Part shown: piece after piece, positions 34,701-45,333 of the stretch
Layout of the letters: the number at the start of each line of letters is the position of its first letter
Numbering within the stretch: the stretch's first letter is position 1
Source of the DNA: Pampus argenteus
Taxonomy: Eukaryota; Chordata; Actinopteri; Scombriformes; Stromateidae
DNA: 64,000 nucleotides
Assembly (NCBI GenBank): GCA_036937835.1
Contig: CM072864.1
Span: 23,396,501-23,460,500, forward strand
Direction: 5' to 3'
Notes under the pieces: generated by a model
What the model was told of the DNA's origin: nothing
Database searches by the model: none
Seen by the model: the letters and a program-made list of their open reading frames with translations, nothing else
Translations under genes and position numbers: made by a program

Positions 34701-36443
34701 TTGGCCTTCTCTCGCCCAGAGAAAGCTATTTTTACAAATGTTACAGTAAAAGCTGCAGGAAGCTCTCAGAAGTGAGTTTTTTGGTCCTAATCATTAGAAA
34801 TCAGTTACTTGTTGATGGCAAACATGGTTTTGATTGAAAATATTGCTCCTTGTTTAAGAAAAACTGTAGTTGTCAGTGTTGGCCTTCTCTTGCCCAGAGA
34901 AAGCTATTTTTTAACAAATGTTACAGTAAAAGCTGCAGGAAGCTCTCAGAAGTGAGTTTTTTGGTCCTAATCATTCAAAATCAGTTACTTGTTGATGGCA
35001 AACATGGTTTTGATTGAAAATATTGCCCCTTGTTTAAGAAAAACTGTAGTTGTCAGTTTTGGCCTTCTCTCGCCTAGACAAAGCTATTTTTTACAAATGT
35101 TACAGTAAAAGCTGCAGGAAGCTCTCAGAAGTGAGTTTTTTGGTCCTAATCATTAGAAATCAGTTACTTGTTGATGGCAAACATGGTTTTGATTGAAAAT
35201 ATTGCTCCTTGTTTAAGAAAAACTGTAGTTGTCAGTTTTGGCCTCAGTGAAAGCAATTTTTACAAATGTTACAGTAAAAGCTGCAGGAAGCTCTCAGAAG
35301 TGAGTTTTTTGGTCCTAATCATTAGAAATCAGTTACTTGTTGATGGCAAACATGGTTTTGATTGAAAATATTGCTCCTTGTTTAAGAAACACTGTAGTTG
35401 TCAGTTTTGGCCTGAGAGAAAGCTATTTTTACAAATGTTACAGTAAAAGCTGCAGGAAGCTCTCAGAAGTGAGTTTTTTGGTCCTAATCATTAGAAATCA
35501 GTTACTTGTTGATGGCAAACATGGTTTTGATTAAAAATATTGCTCCTTGTTTGAGAAAAACTGTAGTGGTCAGTTTTGGCCTGAGAGAAAGCTATTTTTA
35601 CAAATGTTACAGTAAAAGCTGCAGGAAGCTCTCAGAAGTGAGTGTTTTGGTCCTAATCATTAGAAATCAGTTACTTGTTGATGGTAAACATGGTTTTGAT
35701 TGAAAATATTGCTCCTTGTTTAAGAAAAACTGTAGTTGTCAGTTTTGGCCTGAGAGAAAGCTATTTTTACAAATGTTACAGTAAAAGCTGCAGGAAGCTC
35801 TCAGAAGTGAGTTTTTTGGTCCTAATCATTAGAAATCAGTTACTTGTTGATGGCAAACATGGTTTTGATTGAAAATATTGCTCCTTGTTTAAGAAAAACT
35901 GTAGTTGTCAGTTTTGGCCTCAGAGAAAGCAATTTTTACAAATGTTACAGTAAAAGCTGCAGGAAGCTCTCAGAAGTGAGTTTGTTGGTCCTAATCATTA
36001 GAAATCAGTTACTTGTTGATGGTAAACATGGTTTTGAATGAAAATATTGCTCCTTGTTTAAGAAAAACTGTAGTTGTCAGTTTTGGCCTTCTCTCCCCCA
36101 GAGAAAACTCTTTTTACAAATGTTACAGTAAAAGCTGCAGGAAACTCTCAGAAGTGAGTTTTTTGGTCCTAATCATTAGAAATCAGTTACTTGTTGATGG
36201 CAAACATGGTTTTGATTGAAAATATTGCTCCTTGTTTAAAAAAAACTGTAGTTGTCAGTGTTGGCCTTCTCTTGCCCAGAGAAAGCTATTTTTTAACAAA
36301 TGTTACAGTAAAAGCTGCAGGAAGCTCTCAGAAGTGAGTTTTTTGGTCCTAATCATTCAAAATCAGTTACTTGTTGATGGCAAACATGGTTTTGATTGAA
36401 AATATTGCTCCTTGTTTAAGAAAAACTGTAGTTGTCAGTTTTG
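31651..36443 (+). repeat. Large duplicated segment of block B, copy 2
   Basis: About 4.79 kb, 338 bp (two S monomers) shorter overall than copy 1 at 24110-29240. The first 50 bp overlap the end of the preceding module because the boundary cannot be placed exactly in repeated sequence. Copy 2 has TTTTGGCCTGAG where copy 1 has TTTTGCCCTGAG in the GCAGCAAGC monomer. It lacks the CATGATTTTG monomer, and homology stops near 36443, where the GGCCTCAGAG subtype replaces GGCCTGAGAG. Confidence 0.87.
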
Positions 36444-36960
36444 GCCTCAGAGAAAGCAATTTTTACAAATGTTACAGTAAAAGCTGCAGGAAGCTCTCAG
36501 AAGTGAGTTTTTTGGTCCTAATCATTAGAAATTAGTTACTTGTTGATGGTAAACATGGTTTTGATTGAAAATATTGCTCCTTGTTTAAGAAAAACTGTAG
36601 TTGTCAGTTTTGGCCTGAGAGAAAGCTATTTTTACAAATGTTACAGTAAAAGCTGCAGGAAGCTCTCAGAAGTGAGTTTTTTGGTCCTAATCATTAGAAA
36701 TCAGTTACTTGTTGATGGCAAACATGGTTTTGATTGAAAATATTGCTCCTTGTTTAAGAAAAACTGTAGTTGTCAGTTTTGGCCTGAGAGAAAACTATTT
36801 TTTACAAATGTTACAGTAAAAGCTGCAGGAAGCTCTCAGAAGTGAGTTTTTTGGTCCTAATCATTAGAAATCAGTTACTTGTTGATGGTAAACATGGTTT
36901 TGATTGAAAATATTGCTCCTTGTTTAAGAAAAACTGTAGTTGTCAGTTTTGGCCTGAGAG
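36444..36960 (+). repeat. Terminal S monomers of block B
   Basis: Three S-like monomers and a fragment. One has the GGCCTCAGAGAAAGCAA subtype and one has GAGAGAAAACTATTTTTTAC near 36786. The last monomer is cut at GGCCTGAGAG, exactly at the position where L monomers carry their dyad, and the array then changes direction. Confidence 0.85.
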
Positions 36961-36975
36961 ACTTGAGAGCTTCCT
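36951..36975. other. B/C orientation switch without spacer
   Basis: The plus strand reads GGCCTGAGAG (end of a plus monomer) followed at 36961 by ACTTGAGAGCTTCC (start of a minus monomer, lacking CT compared with the usual ACTTCTGAGAGC). The shared GAGAG on both sides could have served as microhomology. There is no AT spacer, unlike the A/B switch. Because blocks B and C mirror each other, the junction is the centre of a very large inverted repeat. A fold-back artefact of cloning, sequencing or assembly should be excluded before treating it as biological. Confidence 0.85.
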
Positions 36976-38680
36976 GCAGCTTTTACTGTAACATTTGTAA
37001 AAATAGCTTTGTCTCAGGCCAAAACTGACAACTACAGTTTTTCTTAAACAAGGAGCAATATTTTCAATCAAAACCATGTTTGCCATCAACAAGTAACTGA
37101 TTTCTAATGATTAGGACCAAAAACTCACTTCTGAGAGCTTCCTGCAGCTTTTACTGTAACATTTGTAAAAAAAAATAGCTTTCTCTCGGCGAGAGAAGGC
37201 CAACACTGACAACTACAGTTTTTCTTAAACAAGGAGCAATATTTTCAATCAAAACCATGTTTGCCATCAACAAGTAACTGATTTCTAATGATTAGGACCA
37301 AAAAACTCACTTCTGAGAGCTTCCTGCAGCTTTTACTGTAACATCTGTTAAAAAATAGCTTTCTCTGGGCAAGAGAAGGCCAACACTGACAACTACAGTT
37401 TTTCTTAAACAAGGAGCAATATTTTCAATCAAAACCATGTTTGCCATCAACAAGTAACTGATTTCTAATGATTAGGACCAAAAAACTCACTTCTGAGAGC
37501 TTCCTGCAGCTTTTACTGTAACATTTGTAAAAATAGCTTTGTCTGGGCGAGAGAAGGCCAAAACTGACAACTACAGTTTTTCTTAAACAAGGAGCAATAT
37601 TTTCAATCTAAACCATGTTTGCCATCAACAAGTAACTGATTTCTAATGATTAGGACCAAAAAAACTCACTTCTGAGAGCTTCCTGGAGCTTTTACTGTAA
37701 CATTTGTAAAAAAATTGCTTTCTCTCTGCGAGAGAAGGCCAAAACTGACAACTACAGTTTTTCTTAAACAAGGAGCAATATTTTCAATCAAAACCATGTT
37801 TGCCATCAACAAGTAACTGATTTCTAATGATTAGGACCAAAAAACTCACTTCTGAGAGCTTCCTGCAGCTTTTACTGTAACATTTGTTAAAAAATAGCTT
37901 TCTCTGGGCAAGAGAAGGCCAACACTGACAACTACAGTTTTTTTTAAACAAGGAGCAATATTTTCAATCAAAACCATGTTTGCCATCAACAAGTAACTGA
38001 TTTCTAATGATTAGGACCAAAAAACTCACTTCTGAGAGTTTCCTGCAGCTTTTACTGTAACATTTGTAAAAATAGTTTTCTCTGGGCGAGAGAAGGCCAA
38101 CACTGACAACTACAGTTTTTCTTAAACAAGGAGCAATATTTTCATTCAAAACCATGTTTACCATCAACAAGTAACTGATTTCTAATGATTAGGACCAAAA
38201 AACTCACTTCTGAGAGCTTCCTGCAGCTTTTACTGTAACATTTGTAAAAATAGCTTTCTCTCAGGCCAAAACTGACAACTACAGTGTTTCTTAAACAAGG
38301 AGCAATATTTTCAATCAAAACCATGTTTGCCATCAACAAGTAACTGATTTCTAATGATTAGGACCAAAAAACTCACTTCTGAGATCTTCCTGCAGCTTTT
38401 ACTGTAACATTTGTAAAAATAGCTTTCTCTCAGGCCAAAACTGACAACTACAGTGTTTCTTAAACAAGGAGCAATATTTTCAATCAAAACCATGTTTGCC
38501 ATCAACAAGTAACTGATTTCTAATGATTAGGACCAAAAAACTCACTTCTGAGAGCTTCCTGCAGCTTTTACTGTAACATTTGTAAAAATAGCTTTCTCTC
38601 AGGCCAAAACTGACAACTACAGTTTTTCTTGAACAAGGAGCAATATTTTCAATCAAAATCATGTTTACCATCAACAAGTA
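36961..38680 (-). repeat. Start of block C, mirror of block B monomers
   Basis: Mostly 178-181-bp monomers at first, with long A-tracts (TTGTAAAAAAAAATAGC near 37165), a CATCTGTTAAAAAATAG copy and a CTGGAGC copy with CTCTGCGAGAG. Then come TTTTTTTTAAACAAGG and AACACTG (37921-37950), GAGAGTTTCC, AGTGTTTCTTAAAC twice, and TTCTTGAACAAGG with AAATCATG. Read in reverse, these match block B near 36340-36013 and 28330-27965, although fewer monomers are present here. The 36013-36340 and 37850-38170 segments are inverted about a centre close to 37.09 kb. Confidence 0.8.
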
Positions 38681-39503
38681 ACTAATTTCTAATGATTAGG
38701 ACCAAAAAACTCACTTCTGAGAGCTTCCTGCAGCTTTTACTGTAACATTTGTAAAAATTGCTTTCTCTGAGGCCAAAACTGACAACTACAGTTTTTCTTA
38801 AAGAAGGAGCAATATTTTCAATCAAAACCATGTTTGCCATCAACAAGTAACTGATTTCTAATGATTAGGACCAAAAAACTCACTTCTGAGAGCTTCCTGC
38901 AGCTTTTACTGTAACATTTGTAAAAAATAGCTTTGTCAAGGCGAGAGAAGGCCAAAACTGACAACTACAGTTTTTCTTAAACAAGGGGCAATATTTTCAA
39001 TCAAAACCATGTTTGCCATCAACAAGTAACTGATTTTGAATGATTAGGACCAAAAAACTCACTTCTGAGAGCTTCCTGCAGCTTTTACTGTAACATTTGT
39101 AAAAATAGCTTTCTCTCAGGCCAAAACTGACAACTACAGTTTTTCTTAAACAAGGAGCAATATTTTCAATCAAAACCATGTTTGCCATCAACAAGTAACT
39201 GATTTCTAATGATTAGGACCAAAAAACTCACTTCTGAGAGCTTCCTGCAGCTTTTACTGTAACATTTGTAAAAATAGCTTTCTCTGAGGCCAAAACTGAC
39301 AACTACAGTTTTTCTTAAACAAGGAGCAATATTTTCAATCAAAACCATGTTTGCCATCAACAAGTAACTGATTTCTAATGATTAGGACCAAAAAACTCAC
39401 TTCTGAGAGCTTCCTGCAGCTTTTACTGTAACATTAGTAAAAATAGCTTTCTCTCAGGCCAAAACTGACAACTACAGTTTTTCTTAAACAAGGAGCAATA
39501 TTT
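38681..39503 (-). repeat. S and variant monomers of block C
   Basis: S monomers of both subtypes (CTCTCAGGCC and CTCTGAGGCC), one copy with TTAAAGAAGG, one long monomer with an aberrant TTTGTCAAGGCGAGAG near 38933, and GGGGCAATATT. No special boundary was recognised. These monomers bridge the mirror segment and the 2030-bp duplication. Confidence 0.75.
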
Positions 39504-42500
39504 TCATTCAAAACCATGTTTACCATCAACAAGTAACTGATTTCTAATGATTAGGACCAAAAAACTCACTTCTGAGAGCTTCCTGCAGCTTTTACTGTAA
39601 CATTTGTAAAAATAGCTTTCTCTCAGGCCAAAACTGACAACTACAGTTTTTCTTAAACAAGGAGCAATATTTTCAATCAAAACCATGTTTGCCATCAACA
39701 AGTAACTCATTTCTAATGATTAGGACCAAAAAACTCACTTCTGAGAGCTTCCTGCAGCTTTTACTGTAACATTAGTAAAAATAGCTTTCTCTCAGGCCAA
39801 AACTGACAACTACAGTTTTTCTTAAACAAGGAGCAATATTTTCATTCAAAACCATGTTTACCATCAACAAGTAACTGATTTCTAATGATTAGGACCAAAA
39901 AACTCACTTCTGAGAGCTTCCTGCAGCTTTTACTGTAACATTTGTAAAAATTGCTTTCTCTGAGGCCAAAACTGACAACTACAGTTTTTCTTAAACAAGG
40001 AGCAATATTTTCAATCAAAACCATGTTTGCCATCAACAAGTAACTGATTTCTAATGATAAGGACCAAATAACTCACTTCTGAGAGCTTGCTGCAGCTTTT
40101 ACTGTAACATTTGTAAAAATAGCTTTCTCTCAGGCCAAAACTGACAACTACAGTTTTTCTTAAACAAGGAGCAATATTTTCAATCAAAACCATGTTTACC
40201 ATCAACAAGTAACTGATTTCTAATGATTAGGACCAAAAAACTCACTTCTGAGAGCTTCCTGCAGCTTTTACTGTAACATTTGTAAAAATAGCTTTCTCTC
40301 AGGCCAAAACTGACAACTACAGTTTTTCTTAAACAAGGAGCAATATCTTCAATCAAAACCATGTTTGCCATCAACAAGTAACTGATTTCTAATGATTAGG
40401 ACCAAAAAACTCACTTCTGAGAGCTTCCTGCAGCTTTTACTGTAACATTTGTAAAAAATAGCTTTCTCTCAGGCCAAAACTGACAACTACAGTTTTTCTT
40501 AAACAAGGAGCAATGTTTTCAATCAAAACTATGTTTGCCATCAACAAGTAACTGATTTCTAATGATTAGGACCAAAAAACTCACTTCTGAGAGCTTCCTG
40601 CAGCTTTTACTGTAACATTTGTAAAAATTGCTTTCTCTGAGGCCAAAACTGACAACTACAGTTTTTCTTAAACAAGGAGCAATATTTTCAATCAAAACCA
40701 TGTTTGCCATCAACAAGTAACTGATTTCTAATGATAAGGACCAAATAACTCACTTCTGAGAGCTTGCTGCAGCTTTTACTGTAACATTTGTAAAAATAGC
40801 TTTCTCTCAGGCCAAAACTGACAACTACAGTTTTTCTTAAACAAGGAGCAATATTTTCAATCAAAACCATGTTTACCATCAACAAGTAACTGATTTCTAA
40901 TGATTAGGACCAAAAAACTCACTTCTGAGAGCTTCCTGCAGCTTTTACTGTAACATTTGTAAAAATAGCTTTCTCTCAGGCCAAAACTGACAACTACAGT
41001 TTTTCTTAAACAAGGAGCAATATCTTCAATCAAAACCATGTTTGCCATCAACAAGTAACTGATTTCTAATGATTAGGACCAAAAAACTCACTTCTGAGAG
41101 CTTCCTGCAGCTTTTACTGTAACATTTGTAAAAAATAGCTTTCTCTCAGGCCAAAACTGACAACTACAGTTTTTCTTAAACAAGGAGCAATGTTTTCAAT
41201 CAAAACTATGTTTGCCATCAACAAGTAACTGATTTCTAATGATTAGGACCAAAAAACTCACTTCTGAGAGCTTCCTGCAGCTTTTACTGTAACATTTGTA
41301 AAAATAGCTTTCTCTCAGGCCAAAACTGACAACTACAGTTTTTCTTAAACAAGGAGCAATATTTTCAATCAAAACCATGTTTGCCATCAACAAGTAACTG
41401 ATTTCTAATGATTAGGACCAAAAAACTCACTTCTGAGAGCTTCCTGCAGCTTTTACTGTAACATTAGTAAAAATAGCTTTCTCTCAGGCCAAAACTGACA
41501 ACTACAGTTTTTCTTAAACAAGGAGCAATATTTTCATTCAAAACCATGTTTACCATCAACAAGTAACTGATTTCTAATGATTAGGACCAAAAAACTCACT
41601 TCTGAGAGCTTCCTGCAGCTTTTACTGTAACATTTGTAAAAATAGCTTTCTCTCAGGCCAAAACTGACAACTACAGTTTTTCTTAAACAAGGAGCAATAT
41701 TTTCAATCAAAACCATGTTTGCCATCAACAAGTAACTCATTTCTAATGATTAGGACCAAAAAACTCACTTCTGAGAGCTTCCTGCAGCTTTTACTGTAAC
41801 ATTAGTAAAAATAGCTTTCTCTCAGGCCAAAACTGACAACTACAGTTTTTCTTAAACAAGGAGCAATATTTTCATTCAAAACCATGTTTACCATCAACAA
41901 GTAACTGATTTCTAATGATTAGGACCAAAAAACTCACTTCTGAGAGCTTCCTGCAGCTTTTACTGTAACATTTGTAAAAATTGCTTTCTCTGAGGCCAAA
42001 ACTGACAACTACAGTTTTTCTTAAACAAGGAGCAATATTTTCAATCAAAACCATGTTTGCCATCAACAAGTAACTGATTTCTAATGATAAGGACCAAATA
42101 ACTCACTTCTGAGAGCTTGCTGCAGCTTTTACTGTAACATTTGTAAAAATAGCTTTCTCTCAGGCCAAAACTGACAACTACAGTTTTTCTTAAACAAGGA
42201 GCAATATTTTCAATCAAAACCATGTTTACCATCAACAAGTAACTGATTTCTAATGATTAGGACCAAAAAACTCACTTCTGAGAGCTTCCTGCAGCTTTTA
42301 CTGTAACATTTGTAAAAATAGCTTTCTCTCAGGCCAAAACTGACAACTACAGTTTTTCTTAAACAAGGAGCAATATCTTCAATCAAAACCATGTTTGCCA
42401 TCAACAAGTAACTGATTTCTAATGATTAGGACCAAAAAACTCACTTCTGAGAGCTTCCTGCAGCTTTTACTGTAACATTTGTAAAAAATAGCTTTCTCTC

Positions 42501-42545
42501 AGGCCAAAACTGACAACTACAGTTTTTCTTAAACAAGGAGCAATG
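39504..42545 (-). repeat. 2030-bp duplication with nested 677-bp repeat in block C
   Basis: Monomers at about 39504-40515 recur from about 41534 at an offset of 2030 bp (12 S monomers plus two bases). Shared marks are TTTTCATTCAAAACC, GTAACTCATTTC, CATTAGTAAAAATAG, AATGATAAGGACCAAATAAC with GCTTGCTGCAGC, and CAATATCTTC. Inside, a four-monomer segment (40011-40687) is repeated immediately at 40688-41364 at an offset of 677 bp. The AATGATAAGG, CAAATAAC and GCTTGCTGC triad marks each copy (near 40056, 40733 and 42086), with a further copy far away near 51725. Read in reverse complement, the order parallels block B near 24694-25700. Confidence 0.83.
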
Positions 42546-43716
42546 TTTTCAATCAAAACTATGTTTGCCATCAACAAGTAACTGATTTCTAATGATTAGG
42601 ACCAAAAAACTCACTTCTGAGAGCTTCCTGCAGCTTTTACTGTAACATTTGTAAAAATAGCTTTCTCTCAGGCCAAAACTGACAACTACAGTTTTTCTTA
42701 AACAAGGAGCAATATTTTCAATCAAAACCATGTTTGCCATCAACAAGTAACTGATTTCTGATGATTAGGACCAAAAAACTCACTTCTGAGACCTTCCTGC
42801 AGCTTTTACTGTAACATTTGTAAAAATAGCTTTCTCTCAGGCCAAAACTGACAACTACAGTTTTTCTTAAACAAGTAGCAATATTTTCAATCAAAACCAT
42901 GTTTGCCATTAACAAGTAACTGATTTCTAATGATTAGGACCAAAAAACTCACTTCTGAGAGCTTCCTGCAGCTTTTACTGTAACATTTGTAAAAATTGCT
43001 TTCTCTGAGGCCAAAACTGACAACTACAGTTTTTCTTAAACAAGGAGCAATATTTTCAATCAAAACCATGTTTGCCATCAACAAGTAACTGATTTCTAAT
43101 GATTAGGACCAAAAAACTCACTTCTGAGAGCTTGCTGCAGCTTTTACTGGAACATTTGTAAAAATAGCTTTCTCTCAGGGCAAAACTGACAACTACAGTT
43201 TTTCTTAAACAAGGAGCAATATTTTCAATCAAAACCATGTTTACCATCAACAAGTAACTGATTTCTAATGATTAGGACCAAAAAACTCACTTCTAAGAGC
43301 TTCCTGCAGCTTTTACTGTAACATTTGTAAAAATAGCTTTCTCTCAGGCCAAAACTGACAACTACAGTTTTTCTTAAACAAGGAGCAATATCTTCAATCA
43401 AAACCATGTTTGCCATCAACAAGTAACTGATTTCTAATGATTAGGACCAAAAAACTCACTTCTGAGAGCTTCCTGCAGCTTTTACTGTAACATTTGTAAA
43501 AAATAGCTTTCTCTCAGGCCAAAACTGACAACTACAGTTTGTCTTAAACAAGGAGCAATATTTTCAATCAAAACCATGTTTGCCATCAACAAGTAACTGA
43601 TTTTGAATGATTAGGACCAAAAAACTCACTTCTGAGAGCTTCCTGCAGCTTTTACTGTAACATTTGTTAAAAAATAGCTTTCTCTGGGCAAGAGAAGGCC
43701 AACACTGACAACTACA
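42546..43716 (-). repeat. Inverted counterpart of block B 22360-23530
   Basis: A run of seven monomers that matches block B in reverse complement with constant coordinate sum 66076. In rising order here: CAATGTTTTC with AAAACTATG, CTGATGATTAGG with GAGACCTTCC, CTCTGAGGCC, GCTTGCTGC with CTCAGGGCAAAAC, CAATATCTTC, TTTTGAATGATTAGG, and a type X monomer near 43680. The same markers appear in the opposite order in block B. Local substitutions (CTTCTAAGAGC, ACTGGAACATT, CCATTAACAAG) have accumulated in this copy, so the arms are not recent perfect duplicates. Confidence 0.85.
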
Positions 43717-45333
43717 GTTTTTCTTAAACAAGGAGCAATATTTTCAATCAAAACCATGTTTGCCATCAACAAGTAACTGATTTCTAATGATTAGGACCAA
43801 AAAACTCACTTCTGAGAGCTTCCTGCAGCTTTTACTGTAACATTTGTAAAAATAGCTTTCTCTCAGGCCAAAACTGACAACTACAGTTTTTCTTAAACAA
43901 GGAGCAATATTTTCAATCAAAACCATGTTTGCCATCAACAAGTAACTGATTTCTAATGATTAGGACCAAAAAACTCACTTCTGAGAGCTTCCTGCAGCTT
44001 TTACTGTAACATTTGTAAAAATAGCTTTCTCTCAGGCCAAAACTGACAACTACAGTTTTTCTTAAACAAGGAGCAATATTTTCAATCAAAACCATGTTTG
44101 CCATCAACAAGTAACTCATTTCTAATGATTAGGACCAAAAAACTCACTTCTGAGAGCTTCCTGCAGCTTTTACTGTAACATTAGTAAAAATAGCTTTCTC
44201 TCAGGCCAAAACTGACAACTACAGTTTTTCTTAAACAAGGAGCAATATTTTCAATCAAAACCATGTTTGCCATCAACAAGTAACTCATTTCTAATGATTA
44301 GGACCAAAAAACTCACTTCTGAGAGCTTCCTGCAGCTTTTACTGTAACATTAGTAAAAATAGCTTTCTCTCAGGCCAAAACTGACAACTACAATTTTTCT
44401 TAAACAAGGAGCAATATTTTCAATCAAAACCATGTTTACCATCAACAAGTAACTGATTTCTAATGATTAGGACCAAAAAACTCACTTCTGAGAGCTTCCT
44501 GCAGCTTTTACTGTAACATTTGTAAAAATAGCTTTCTCTCAGGCCAAAACTGACAACTACAGTTTTTCTTAAAGAAGGAGCAATATTTTCAATCAAAACC
44601 ATGTTTGCCATCAACAAGTAACTGATTTCTAATGATTAGGACCAAAAAACTCACTTCTGAGAGCTTCCTGCAGCTTTTACTGTAACATTTGTAAAAATAG
44701 CTTTCTCTCAGGCCAAAACTGACAACTACAGTTTTTCTTAAACAAGGAGCAATGTTTTCAATCAAAACTATGTTTGCCATCAACAAGTAACTGATTTCTA
44801 ATGATTAGGACCAAAAAACTCACTTCTGAGAGCTTCCTGCAGCTTTTACTGTAACATTTGTAAAAATAGCTTTCTCTCAGGCCAAAACTGACAACTACAG
44901 TTTTTCTTAAACAAGGAGCAATATTTTCAATCAAAACCATGTTTGCCATCAACAAGTAACTGATTTCTAATGATTAGGACCAAAAAACTCACTTCTGAGA
45001 GCTTCCTGGAGCTTTTACTGTAACATTTGTAAAAAATAGCTTTGTCTCAGGCCAAAACTGACAACTACAGTTTTTCTTAAACAAGGAGCAATATTTTCAA
45101 TCAAAACCATGTTTGCCATCAACAAGTAACTGATTTCTAATGATTAGGACCAAAACACTCACTTCTGAGAGCTTCCTGCAGCTTTTACTGTAACATTTGT
45201 AAAAATTGCTTTCTCTGAGGCCAAAACTGACAACTACAGTTTTTCTTAAACAAGGAGCAATATTTTCATTCAAAACCATGTTTGCCATCAACAAGTAACT
45301 GATTTCTAATGATTAGGACCAAAAAACTCACTT
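43717..45333 (-). repeat. S monomers left of the block C L island
   Basis: S monomers including two GTAACTCATTTC/CATTAGTAAAAATAG copies, a TTAAAGAAGG copy, a CAATGTTTTC/AAAACTATG copy and, near 45010, CTGGAGC with AAAAAATAGCTTTGTCTCAGG. The last, and the CTCTGAGGCC monomer after it with CAAAACACTC and TTTTCATTC, are the reverse complement of block B 18570-18950 at coordinate sum 63869. This is the left half of the inverted match that runs into the L island. Confidence 0.82.

Larger units (their letters stand above)
17375..36960 (+). repeat. Satellite block B (plus orientation)
   Basis: The same satellite read in reverse complement: here the plus strand has GGCCTGAGAGAAAGC, GCTGCAGGAAGCTCTC and TTGCTCCTTGTTTAAG. 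It holds roughly 114 monomers by length. The first 1.3 kb includes an L island; the rest is mostly S with scattered X and some 178-bp monomers. It is more diverse than block A, with many nested duplications. Recurrent marks include GGTCTCAGAAG with CATCAGAAATC, GGTAAACATGG, GAAGATATTGC, CATAGTTTTG with AAAACATTGC, and CTCCTTCTTTAAG, which let individual duplications be traced. It ends abruptly at the B/C switch. Confidence 0.97.

Noticed and set aside
37160..37180. Monomers with very long A-tracts as retrotransposon poly-A tails
   Set aside because: The A9 run near 37168 lies at the normal A-tract position of the monomer and is explained by slippage; satellite continues on both sides.
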